The notes under the pieces were generated by a model. That model made no database searches. It saw nothing but the letters and a program-made list of their open reading frames with translations, and was not told where the DNA came from. DNA of 64,000 bases, taken from positions 404,692-468,691 of the forward strand of contig JABYQS010000012.1 in the NCBI GenBank assembly GCA_022592435.1. Reading direction: 5' to 3'. A program made the position numbers and the translations under genes. Shown here piece by piece: positions 11,947 through 22,526 of the stretch; within the stretch, counting starts at the first letter, position 1; each line of letters starts with the position of its first letter. The DNA comes from Cerioporus squamosus. Its lineage: Eukaryota > Basidiomycota > Agaricomycetes > Polyporales > Polyporaceae.

Positions 11947-12023
11947 AACGGGCGCGCGCGAAGGCTGCCGCAGCGACGCCCTCTGATACTACTACAACCC
12001 CTCCCCTTTCGAGTACCACGAGC

Positions 12024-15000
12024 ATGTACGATAGTGTTAGTTCTTGCATTATCCCCGAATTAAACCCTACCAGTTCCCATTTCCATGTGAACGTGTTACT
12101 CAAAGGCCGGCACCGTAGCGTACGTACTGCAGCTATGATAGATAGTGGAGCGACAGCGCTATTCATTAGTCGACGATTCGTACAGAAGCATACTATTTTC
12201 TTACATATGTTACCGAGACACATTCCCCTTTACAACATTGATGGTTCTAAGAATACTGCAGGTAGTATTACACATTTTGTTAGGTTACAACTCTCCATGG
12301 GCGATTACGTAGAATGGCTCGAATTCCTCGTTACAGATCTGGGTCCTGAAGACGTCGTACTAGGCTTACCTTGGTTACGTAGGGTCAATCCGGACATTGA
12401 CTGGCAGGGAGGTACGATGGAGATCGGGGCCGAGGAGAAGGAGGAAGGGACGGAGACCCTAGCCGCTGACTGGACCCCGGGCGTGGAACGGATCGCCGCC
12501 AACCGGGTGCAGCGCAGGAAATGGTGGAAGGCCGGAGTACTGGAGGACTCGACCGAGGAGATGTGGTGCGCCGCCGGGTACACCTACTCCACGGAGCTCG
12601 CTCAGAAAGCGAACCAGGACAAGCCCACACGGTCGTTCGAGGAGATTGTGCCTGAAGAGTATCGCCAATACTCCAAGGTCTTCTCTGAGTCCGAGTCGGA
12701 ACGGCTTCCTGAACACAAGCCGTACGACCACGGAATCGACCTCAAGCCTGACGCGCCCGAGACACTCCGCTCCAAGGTGTACCCTATGCCCCCGAACGAG
12801 CAGGAGGAGTTGGACCGGTTCTTGGAGGAGAACCTGCGCAAAGGCTACATCGTCCCCTCAAAGTCCCCGATGGCATCCCCGTCTTCTTCGTCAAGAAGAA
12901 GGATGGCAAGCTTCGGCTGGTCCAGGACTACCGGAAGCTCAATGAGTTCACGGTGAAGAACCGCTACCCTCTCCCACTTGCTGCTGATATCATTTCCCGA
13001 CTCCGTCAGGCGCGGTACTTCACGAAGTTCGACGTTCGTTGGGGGTACCACAATGTCCGCATCAAGGAGGGTGACGAGTGGAAGGCCGCCTTTGTCACCA
13101 ACCAGGGGTTGTTCGAGCCGCGGGTCATGCTGTTCGGGCTCACGAACTCCCCAGCGACGTTCCAGGCCCTCATGAACTCCATCTTCGCCGATCTCATTGC
13201 TGCGGGTAAGGTCGCTGTCTACCTGGACGACATCCTCATCTTCTCCACCACCCTGGAGGAACACCGTCGAGTCACTCACGAGGTCCTGCGACGTCTCCAG
13301 GAACACGATCTCTACCTCCGCCCAGAGAAGTGCGAGTTCGAGCGCACGGAGGTTGAGTATCTAGGCCTGGTTATCCGAGAAGGCGAGGTCGCAATGGATC
13401 CAGTCAAAGTCAAGGCGGTTACGGAGTGGCCGGCCCCGAAGAACCTGCGCGAACTGCGAGGTTTCCTGGGGTTCGCCAACTTCTACCGTCGCTTCATCCG
13501 TGACTTCTCGAAGCACGCGCGGCCCTTGAACGACCTGACCAAGAAGGACGTCCCTTGGACATGGGGTCTAGCACAGCGACGTGCCTTCCAGGCCCTCAAG
13601 GACGCCTTCACCTCAGAGCCGTCTTGGTCTCTTGGGACCCTGCGCGACCCACTCGTCTGGAGGTAGACGCTTCGGGATTCGCAACAGGTGGAGTACTCCT
13701 GCAGAAGCTGGAGGATGGGCTGTGGCACCCAGTGGCCTTCCGATCGGAGTCGATGACGGACGCGGAGCGAAACTACGAGATCTACGACCGGGAGATGCTG
13801 GCTATCATACGCGCCTTGGAGGACTGGCGACACTACTTGGAAGGGCTTCCAGAACCCTTCGAGATTGTCACGGACCACCGCAACCTGGAGTACTGGCGCA
13901 CGGCCCAGAATCTCAGTCGCCGCCAGGCCCGTTGGTCGCTGTACCTGAGCCGATTCGACTTCCGCCTCACGCACAAGCCTGGGAAGACCAACACCCAGGC
14001 CGACCCCTTGTCACGGCTCCCCACCCACCAGGTCTCGGATGCTGACGACAATCGCGAGCAGATCGTCCTCGGTCCAGAACGCTTCGCGGCCCTCGCGGCT
14101 ACCCTCATGGACACGAGCACCCTCGAACAGGAGATCCGCGAGGCAGAGCTTCAGGACCCAGAGGTCGTTGAAGCCCTTCGCGTTCTCAAGGAGAAGGGTC
14201 CGCGCAAGCTGACGAACGGTCTCCTGGAGTGGGAGGTGGTTGACGGACTCATCTATCGGCACGGAAAGCTGTACGTCCCTCCAGACGTAAACCTCCGCAA
14301 ACGCGTCACCTCCCTCTGCCACGATTCCATCACGGCAGGTCATCCAGGACGGAATGGCACACTCGAACTGGTAGACCGTCTCTTCTGGTGGCCCCAGCAA
14401 GCTGCGTTCGTGCGGAAGTACGTCGAAGGGTGTGATGTTTGTCAACGTCGCAAAGCTCCCCGCCACCCTCACGGAACCCTCCACCCCCACGACGTACCAG
14501 AAGGGCTGTGGCAGACCATGGGTGTCGACCTCATCACCGGGCTTCCTAGGGTCAAGGGTTACGACGCGATCATCGTCTACACGGACCACTACAGCAAACA
14601 GGTCCACGTCCTACCCACGACCACTGATGTCGACGCTGAGGGAGTAGCAGACATCCACTACCGCGAGATTTTCCGCCTCCACGGTATTCCCGGTAAAGTC
14701 GTCTCTGATCGAGGTCCCCAGTTTGCCGCACGCTTTATGAAAGCACTCTACCAGAAGCTAGGGATTCAGCATGCCCTGACCACAGCCTACCACCCCCAGT
14801 CGAACGGACAAACGGAACGCGCGAACCAGGAGGTGGAGAAGCATCTCCGCCTCTTCACGAACTCACGCCAGGATGATTGGGTCGACCATCTCCCCACCGC
14901 AGAATTCGTTCTCAACAACCGCGTTCACTCCGCTCACAACATGTCTCCCTTCGAAGTGGTCTACGGTTATCGCCCGAACTTCACGGTACCCATCGGTGGT

Positions 15001-15705
15001 CGCACTCGATTTCCCACTCTGGACCAGCGCCTGGAGACCCTTCGAGAGGTGCGACGCGAGGCTGACGCAGCCCTGCGCATGGAGAAGGTGGCGATGAAGG
15101 AACGCTTCGAACTCGGGAAGCCCAAGCCTCACGAGTTCAAGGTGGGCGACCGTGTCTGGTTGGACGCACGAGACGTCACCATCCATCAGGCCAGTCGCAA
15201 GCTCGGTCCACGTCGCCTAGGCCCGTATGAAGTCCTCGAACGGACCGGCGACCTCACGTACCGTCTCTCGCTACCTCCGTCCATGCAGAACCGGCACGAC
15301 GTGATCCACGTTGACCGTCTCACACCCTGGAAGGGTAACGAGGTCAATGGAGAACAACCACCCCCACCGGAACCGGTCGAGGTGGAGGGCGAACTGGAGT
15401 ACGAGGTTGAGGCAATCCTGGACAGTCGCACTTACCGCAATCAGTTCCAGTACCTGGTCCGCTGGAAGGGATACGGTGAGGGCGATGACAGTTGGGAACC
15501 CGCGAAAGGCCTCACCCACTGTCAGGAGCTCATCGATGAGTTCCACCAGCGTAACCCCAACGCCCCTCGACGCATTGCCTCCACCGTGTTCGACTCCCTA
15601 CCCTGGCAACCCCTACACAACCTGACCGTCACCGAGCCGTCACCATTCGAATGGGCCTCTGGACGACGCCCGGGCTCTAGGTCCGTCGGGGACCGTCGGA
15701 CTTAG
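12024..15705 (+). CDS. pol polyprotein: protease, RT, RNase H, integrase, chromodomain (two frameshifts)
   Basis: The protease has its active site in MIDSGATALFIS (about 12136). Reverse transcriptase runs from SKVYPMPPNEQEEL (12771) through DYRKLNEF, LFGLTNSPATFQ and the catalytic VYLDDILIFS (13217). RNase H has LEVDASGFATGGVL (13660) and TDHRNLEYW. Integrase has the HHCC finger (HPGRNGTLELVDRLFWW to CDVCQRRK, 14340-14450) and the DDE residues in MGVDLITGLP (14519), VSDRGPQFAARF and NGQTERANQEVE. A chromodomain (YLVRWKGYGEGDDSWEP, 15451-15501) closes the protein and in this group steers integration to heterochromatin. Single-base losses near 12881 and 13622 split the chain into three frames. 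The stop is at 15703. Confidence 0.9.
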
Positions 15706-15716
15706 GAGGGGGGTAA
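15704..15716 (+). other. polypurine tract
   Basis: AGGAGGGGGGTAA sits directly before the TGTCACGG start of the 3' LTR, as expected for the plus-strand DNA primer of an LTR element. Confidence 0.75.
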
Positions 15717-15780
15717 TGTCACGGTCAGTGGACCAGCACCCCTTTTCGTTTTCCCTGGAACTTCCACTTCCCCATCTTGA
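15717..15780 (+). repeat. 3' LTR stub, 64 bp
   Basis: The 64 bases match the start of the 5' LTR with three substitutions, but match the inverted LTR at 23465-23528 without any. The next base starts the hAT inverted repeat. Confidence 0.85.
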
Positions 15781-15960
15781 TAAGGCTGAGCAATGGATCA
15801 GGTCCACCGCAGGTAGACCTGGATCCGCACCCGGAGGCAACCCGTAGGTCCGGTTCATACGGGTCCGGATATCCGCGCCCACAGATAGCGCCCGGATCCA
15901 GGTGCAGACCCCCGGAAGTCTGCGCGGATCTGTCTCATTCAAGGGCAAGTCCTTGGCCGG
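15781..15960. repeat. left terminal inverted repeat and subterminal repeats of the hAT
   Basis: The 12-bp TIR is at 15781-15792. Inward to about 15920 there are repeated CGGATCC, GGTCCGG and CGGGTCC motifs in both orientations, likely transposase-binding sites. Confidence 0.7.
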
Positions 15961-16160
15961 CGCAGTTCCTCTGATGTTGCTATCATAATCCGAGGGCACA
16001 CAGGCACACACAGTGGCATGGGAGAAGGCATAATGCATAGACACATAAGTACTAAGGCTAAGAAACATAGATTTCAACATAACGGTATCATGTATGGCAT
16101 ACAGTAAGGGTAAGCAGCACTACGGTTTACTGGTACTGGTACAGTGGTACTTAGTCGCTT

Positions 16161-17504
16161 CTAGTCGTAGTAATCATCGTCGTCGTCAACATACTCCTCG
16201 TCCTCACTGTCAGACGAATTTGAGACCGTCTGAAGAGACGGCATAGAGTCGTCGGACTCAGCCCCATCGGAGGCCTCATCACCCGACTCGTCAGTCTCAA
16301 CAGTCGCCGCCGGCCGCTTCCCCTTTGCGGCCTTGGAGAGGGTAGGCAGGGCCTCGGACTCGGAGAGAACGTCACGGCTGGGGATGTGTACTGGAACGGC
16401 AGGAGTGGAGACGACCGGGGCAGAGACGACGGGGATGGGAGTACCGGGAATGTGCACCGGCATGATAGGAGTCGCGAGGGTGGAAGGACTCGGAGCGGAG
16501 ACCGTGATAACAGAGTTGGCGACCTGAGCAGTCGGAGTCCGAGCGCAGGCAGGAGGAGCTGCGGAGGGCGGAGGAGGCGCCGCCGAGGGAGTAACCGGGG
16601 ACTCCGGGAGCATGGAGGTCGGCTGAGGCAGGGAGATGCCGTCGGATGCGGCGACAGCGGCGCGCTGGGCAGCAGAGGCCTTCTGCGCTGCACGCTTGCG
16701 TGCCCGGCGAGAAGGGCCAGACGAAGAAGGGGTGACAGCGGGGCGATCGGGGACGCGCGAGCCGCCGAACGTGGACCCGGAGGGAGACTCGGAGCGAGTT
16801 GCGAAGCCGTCTTGCAGAGCCTCGCGGATGCGGGGGTCGAGCATCATCGCCAAAGTAGCGATGATCTCGACCTTCTTGGTCTCGTTGTCGACAGTCAAGG
16901 CGGGGTCTTCGTAGGTCTCATACACAGGCATGAAGACCGTCTGTAAGTGGCAGATCGATGTGTCAGCAAAGACACGTCGGACAGTCAACGAAGGAGGGAC
17001 GTACCGCGGGGAATGTATGCTCTAACCAACTCGTCACAGGCTCGAGAGCCGCGCTGGCTGGCTCGAGAGGGCCGACGCGAGTGGCTGCCCGGGTCAGGAG
17101 ACGCGTGAACTCAGCCCAGTCGGTGTCAAGTCGAACACCGAGGGGGCTCTCGAGGAAGCCGCGAAGGCCGCAGACAATCTTCAGAAGAGTGTCGCGGTGG
17201 CTGGGCTTCATGTCCGCCTGTCCGATGCCCGGCCCACTGAGCGCAGCGAGCCAGCCCGAGATCTTGGGGGCCGTGACTCGGGCGAGCGTGTCAATTGGTA
17301 GGACAAGCTATAGGCACTGAGTGGTTAGCCGGTGATTCCTGTCAGGAGGGAACAGTACGCGAGCGCGACTCGGAGATGACTCACCATGAACGGTTCGACG
17401 GCAGTAGGCCCATCGACGACAACGACGATGTCTGTGAGGGGGATACCAGGGAGATGCAGCATGGCGGCGTCCTTGCGCAGGAAGATGTCAGAAGAGAAGT
17501 CCAT
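16161..17504 (-). CDS. hAT-borne second gene, unknown 400-aa acidic-tailed protein
   Basis: Three exons join in frame: 17504-17385 (40 codons, from MDFSSDIFLRKDAAML), 17307-17005 (101 codons) and 16940-16161 (260 codons with the stop), giving 400 residues. The first 170 residues look folded (LHLPGIPLTDIVVVVDG, TLARVTAPKISGWLAALSG, KIVCGLRGFL, IIATLAMMLDPRIREAL). The middle is Ser/Pro/Ala-rich with basic RRARKRAAQK near residue 190, a possible nuclear signal. The tail is strongly acidic (SDSEDEEYVDDDDDYYD). I do not recognise the family. It lies inside the transposon ends and faces away from the transposase, so it may be an element-encoded accessory protein or a captured host gene. The start at 17504 is the first Met of an exon whose 3' end has a good donor. 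Confidence 0.7.
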
Positions 17505-18656
17505 GGGGATGACGGTGATGCGGACAGAGAGCTGGTAAGACGGGGTGTCCTGGTGAGAGGACGGTGTACATAGTTCGTTATATTGAAGGCGAACGGGGAA
17601 TGGGGTGAGAGGACGGAGTATCCAGCGCGGACGGACAGACCGGGCGCCTCAGCTCAGGACTGCAACGAGGGAAACACGATGCACAGACATCGGTCAGAAA
17701 GATCAGTATTTGCACAGCCAGACTTGTTATCTGAGACACTCACCTGCCGTCTGCAGCGCATTTTCGACGTAGCAGACCCGTCTGGAGGTCAGGAGGGACG
17801 TTCGGAGGCCGTAATATTGACTGTAAACTGAAGTGGGGAGCCGAGGCGCTGGGCGAGATACCGATCTGCGATCGCGTAGCCGACTAGGATCAGAGTGCAT
17901 GCAATGAGGAAAACGGCAAGCGCGGCTTTGCGGCGGTGCGTCGAGTCGTTGCACAAAGGTGAGGTTGTCGTAGAGGTCGACAGTAACGATGAGCAGGAGT
18001 TAACTGACGAGGAGGACGTAGCTTCACCGTGGGCATAAAGGTGTCAAGGTCGAGCTTGTTTGAGCGCCTGACATACTTGGCCTTTGCGCGGGCAACATAG
18101 TCCTCTCCTCATCTGCCACTTCGCTATCTCCCCGCCGTGTTGCACGGTCGTGCTCTTGCGCAATCGCCAACATGACCAAGTTGGTTTCAAATTCCTCCGG
18201 TGAGTCTTGAACCCGCTGATCCCCAACACGCCGTGCTCACTCTGCAACATGACCTTGGCAGTCGAACACGCGCATTCACCGAGTCTCGGGACAAGAGTCC
18301 AGTCGGCGACGGGGTAGATAGGGAGTAGATGTTACGTGTCAGAGGTGCGCAGTCGCTATGCTAACCGTTTTTTGACAACACTGACAGTGTGTTGGGCTGC
18401 AGAGACCTAACTTTGACACCCTCGAGGCTGCCGACTATCGCTACGAGCGCGACTTCGCAATCCCGTCTCGGAGAATCGCAGCTGTCCCTGTGCAGCCCCA
18501 GGCTGACGAATATCACGGCATCGGAGACGAGGTGAATACCCCAGGATCTATTATATACCATGGACACCCTGAGACATTGTGAGTCGTCGATCTCCTTCCC
18601 CGTTGAACGACATCTCCCACAGCCCCTTGTTCATAGAGTCTTTCATCACCTCTCCC
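17505..18656. other. divergent intergenic region of the hAT, with a possible membrane-helix exon
   Basis: This is the shared upstream region of the two element genes. On the minus strand an open frame from about 18046 to the stop at 17789 encodes a Ser/Thr-rich part and then a hydrophobic helix (AALAVFLIACTLILVGYAIA) followed by a short polar tail. It has no clear start and may be an exon of a third gene or a remnant. A TATA-like ATTATATACC at 18550 lies about 100 bases before the transposase ATG. Confidence 0.35.
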
Positions 18657-21600
18657 ATGTCTTCGAACCCTACCGCCGACCCAGCCTCCTCCCGTTCTAA
18701 ACGTCCTCGCGCCGAGACACAGTCGGCCGGCTCTGGCAACTCTGCGACCACGACGGACACTACAGGCGATCCTGCGTCCCGTTCTGTCGCCTCCCAGCCT
18801 GCCCATGTCTCGAAGCGTCGCAAGGAAGGTGATGTCTCCGACATTCCGACCAACGATAGCGGTGCTGGCGATACGACCGAACCGGATGCTGACCCGGACG
18901 GCGAGGCCGAGGCTACCGATGGCGGGGTCGCCGCTTTGGACGCGCGTGTCCGTCGTTCAAAGAAGACACGCTTGCTGTCGGGCGAGGAGAAGCGCAAGAA
19001 GTTCCTCGCCAAGTACTCTGGGATGACCCCTGAGCAGGTACTCGGTGTGTACATTGGACCCCTCTGACCTGTATCCGACCGGCTCAAAACGCATTGTCTC
19101 TAGATACCCTCTCTAAAGGCTGGCGCTCGCGTGTATACCAACACTACCGGGCACCCCTCATCATCCGGGGGCGCGACTCGACCATCATTTATCGGTTCGT
19201 CTGCAAGAAGTAAGTTTGGTTTCTCTTGCGCTATAGTATCTGTGAATGCCGGAGGCTGACACCCCTTGTTTGATGAGATATCCTTCGAAGCACGTCGACC
19301 GCTCCGACTACGAGGACTCAACCGGCAACCTCAAGCGTCATGTCGACAACTGCGAGCCAGACGAGAGCCCTGAGACTGAGATGATCACCGCATTCGCGGC
19401 TGGGGCTACGTACTCGCCCGCTCGTCTGCGCTTCCTCCTCGCCATGTGGTGCTCCGCCCGTCATCGCCCCTTCGCCGCCGTCGAGGACCCCGAGTTCCGC
19501 GAGATCCTCAAGATGCTCTACGCGAAAGTCGAGGTCCCCTCACGCTTCACCGTGTCTAGAGACATCCAGACGATCCTCGACGAGACCACCGTCAAGCTCC
19601 TCCAACGTTTCGAGGTGAGTCTCTCCTCTGGAGACCAGCGACCTCCTTCTCCCGAGCACAACCGTGACGTCAACACCGCCCACGACCACCCTTGGCAGGC
19701 GTACAAAGGCAAGATCCATCTTTGCGTCGATGGGTGGACGTCTCCAAACGTCATGTCTTTCCTCGGAGTGACGGCGCACTGGCACGAAGCTGGGGAGATC
19801 CGCCATATTATTCTCGACTTCATAAGGTGAGTCTTTTCGTTTATGTCTTTTGTGTTCGTTTCGAACGTCCTGACTCATCATATGCGTCCTTTTTGTAGGC
19901 TCACAAAGGCGCATACGGGCGAATATCTCGCCGAGAAACTGCTGGAGTGCATGAGGAAGTATGGCATCGAATACAAGGTACTGTGCTTTCGCCGTACCTC
20001 CTCTGATTCCCGGACGACTGATTGACGCATTACACATATCAGGTCCTCGCCGTCGTCTGCGACAATGCTTCTAACAATGACAAGATGCTGGATGAAATCC
20101 AGAAACAGCTTCCGCTGTTCCGCGGACGCGATGTCCGCGTGCGCTGCTTTGGACATGTCCTCAATCTGGTCGTCAAGGTGTGTCTCATCTCCGATCTCTA
20201 CCGTCCAGCTTGTTCGACTGACGACTCTGCACAGGCTATTCTTTCGCAGTTCGCCCGCAAACGTCAGGCTCGCGGGGAGGACTCCGCCGAGGCCGCTGAG
20301 GCCGAGAAGGAGCTCAACCAGCTCTCGGACGACGAGGTCGACAAGGAAGACGTCGAAGCCGCTGAAGAGGCCGATGAAGATCGCGAAGCCGCAGACGAGG
20401 CCATCTTGACCAGCATCGACGACGATCATCCGGACCTTGTGCTGACACGTGAGGAGATCAAGGAGGGCCAGGTCGCCCTTGAGAAGGTGTGTCCGTCTTG
20501 ATATTCTTGTGATGTATAAGACAAGACAATCATTGACGATGGGCTCTACAGATTCTCAAGCTGTCGGTGAAGGTGTGGCATAGTCCTACCATCCGGGAGG
20601 AGCTAGGCAAACTCGCCGATGGTGCCGACCTCAATTCGACTGTCCTCATCCGGTCCGTCAAGACGCGTTGGAACACTGTCACCCATGTCGTCGAGCGCGC
20701 TCTCGAGATGCAAGATGTCCTCGACACATTGTGCAATATGTCGCAGTTCAACAAGCGCACTGGTGCCAGATTGCGCCGCTTCATCCTGTCCGAGGACGAG
20801 TGGAAGGTCCTTGACCAAGTCTATCGTCTTCTCGACGTAAGTACCGCAGTTCATTGCAGTTTGTATCATTACTTTCTGATAACCATTCATAGCCCTTCGA
20901 TTTTGCTACCAATCAGATATCGACGAGCTCTCGGGCCCTCGTTCACGAGGTCATCCCTTACATGGACCTCCTGACCGAGCACGTCGACCGTTTCGCCGCC
21001 GATGAGACCCTCGCGCCCTGTGTGCGCGCCGCCGCCAAACGTGGCCGCGTTATTCTCGACAAGTACTATCAACTTACTGATGAGACATTCATCTACCGCG
21101 CTGCTATGAGTACGTCCTTCATCTCTCCAGTCAACCATATGTGATCCATGCTGACGAGTCGCATACTACAGTCTTGCATCCGAAGTACAAGACTGCCTAC
21201 TTCCGCTCGAAGGATTGGCCCGAGGAGTGGATCGAGGAGGCCATCTCTCTCCTTCGTGGGGAGTGGGTATCACGCTACAAGCGGGCGGCACCTGCTGAGC
21301 CCGCGAATACCCCGGCAGGCAGTACGACGACTCCACTGTCTCGTCGTCCGGGCCCTGGACGTAGGAGTGCCAGCGCAAGCACTGCAGCAGTATGTCGTCT
21401 TCATAATTCAACATTCACACAATGCTAACACAACTTCTTACTTTAGGGAACGCGTGCACTCTTCGCCCAACTCTCCTTGGGCAATGTGGCCGCCCCGCAG
21501 GACCTTCTCGAGGTCTACCTCGAGTCTCCCCCACTGCCGACCATCACGGACCCTCTTGCCTACTGGCGAGTGGTCGCTGAGACTGAGACCGACACGTCCT

Positions 21601-21997
21601 TGGCCCAGATGGCTCTGGACTTCTTGTCTGTGCCAGGTGTGTCCTCGTTTCTGTCATCTCGTACTTCCAAGGCTGACTTCCATGCTTTGCAGCGACTTCT
21701 ACTGACGTCGAGCGCGCGTTCTCGCGGGGCCGTCTGACCGTCTCGCGGCTCCGTTACTCCCTCAACGACGCGTCTGTCCGGGCAAGTACGCTCCTGGGCT
21801 CGTGGGCACGCATCCCCGACCTCGTGCCCGAGCAGGAGATTGTTGCGCGCATCCGTGGGCGGCCTCTTGCTGCCACTGCTCAGCTCAACACGGCGACAAC
21901 TCCCGGAGAGGGGGACAGCGACGTCGAGCTCCTCGACGGCCCTCCTTCCGTTGACAAATCCCGGCGCCGCCCTGCTGCCTCTTCATCGACTGCTTAA
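18657..21997 (+). CDS. hAT-family transposase, apparently intact
   Basis: Twelve exons join in frame to 879 residues: 18657-19044, 19104-19209, 19278-19614, 19699-19826, 19899-19977, 20043-20177, 20235-20486, 20552-20836, 20893-21109, 21172-21389, 21447-21636 and 21693-21997. The N-terminus is a disordered Ser/Asp-rich stretch with basic SKRPR, followed by a BED-like DNA-binding region (YRFVCKKYPS to GNLKRHVDNC). The RNase H-like core has LCVDGWTSPNVMSFLGVT with the first catalytic Asp and VVCDNASNNDKM with the second, then an acidic insertion (about 20300-20400) and TRWNTVTHVVERAL. The C-terminal hATC dimerisation block is ATSTDVERAFSRGRLTVSRL. I see no premature stop. A GTG upstream of the chosen ATG is ignored. 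It should bind the TIR/subterminal repeats and cut the element out. Confidence 0.9.
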
Positions 21998-22289
21998 CGT
22001 CCTGATTTAGTCCGTACATGTACTACTATACTCCGTGTTCAACCACGGCGCTGTATCTTCCCAATTGAATGACCAATGTCTTCTTCACTATTTTCATGTC
22101 ACGTCGTCCTTGCCGTCTACTAGTTATGATCTACCATGTAGCTTGCTAAGTATTACTATCTTCTCGCATTTGAGCTCTTCAGTTACTTACTAGTCCGACT
22201 AGTTGAGATAGACTTACAGTCACAAGTACAAGATGAACTACTAACTCCTTGCTCCTTGTATGGTGTGTACTAGGCTCCTTGCCGTGCGT

Positions 22290-22526
22290 CCAGGTCCTCC
22301 GGAGCACATGTACCATCACCATTGGTGCGACATGAGCCGGATACCCGTAGGTTACTCCGGATGCGGATCCATGAGCGGATTAACCCGTGGGTTCCGGGTC
22401 CGGATCTGCGGATACGGGTGCCTTCGCGGATAGGATCCGTGCGGGTCCAGGTGGAGGGTCCGGAGGTAACCCTAACCCGTAGGTCCGGGTCCGGATAACC
22501 CACGGGTGGATCCGTGCTCAGCCTTA
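22290..22526. repeat. right subterminal repeats and terminal inverted repeat of the hAT
   Basis: Motifs such as GCGGATCC, GGGTCCGGA and ACCCGTGGGT repeat densely up to the TIR at 22515-22526, mirroring the left end. Confidence 0.7.

Larger units (their letters stand above)
9707..15780 (+). mobile_element. Ty3/gypsy LTR retrotransposon of the chromovirus type, 3' LTR cut off
   Basis: The order is 5' LTR (9707-10449), primer-binding site (10452), gag (10694-11946), pol (12024-15705: protease, reverse transcriptase, RNase H, integrase, chromodomain), polypurine tract (15704-15716) and only the first 64 bases of the 3' LTR. Reverse transcriptase before integrase and the chromodomain at the integrase end define a Ty3/gypsy chromovirus. 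Three single-base losses (about 11400, 12881 and 13622) break gag-pol into separate frames, so this copy is disabled. The 3' LTR stops exactly where the hAT terminal repeat begins (15781). No target-site duplication can be checked because the 3' end is lost; the 5 bases before the element are CAGAG. Confidence 0.9.
15781..22526. mobile_element. 6.75-kb hAT DNA transposon with two divergent genes
   Basis: The element is bounded by a terminal inverted repeat, TAAGGCTGAGCA at 15781-15792 and its complement at 22515-22526, followed inward by arrays of GGATCC, GGTCCGG and CGGGTCC motifs, the subterminal repeats typical of hAT elements. It carries a transposase gene without visible lesions (plus, 18657-21997) and a 400-residue gene of unknown role (minus, 16161-17504). 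hAT elements make 8-bp target duplications, but the flanks differ (CATCTTGA on the left, CCCCTGGT on the right). The left flank is a 3' LTR and the right flank is inverted gag of the same retroelement family. The present structure therefore looks like a product of recombination or of an irregular transposition. Autonomous activity is possible but not shown. Confidence 0.8.

Noticed and set aside
16161..17504. The hAT second gene as a member of the 3150-5450 hypothetical family
   Set aside because: None of that family's motifs (GLFMVIM, WWRELV, CWFRNH) occur in it.
15781..22526. A single clean hAT insertion with target-site duplication
   Set aside because: The 8-base flanks differ, and the surrounding retroelement sequences are different parts in opposite orientation.
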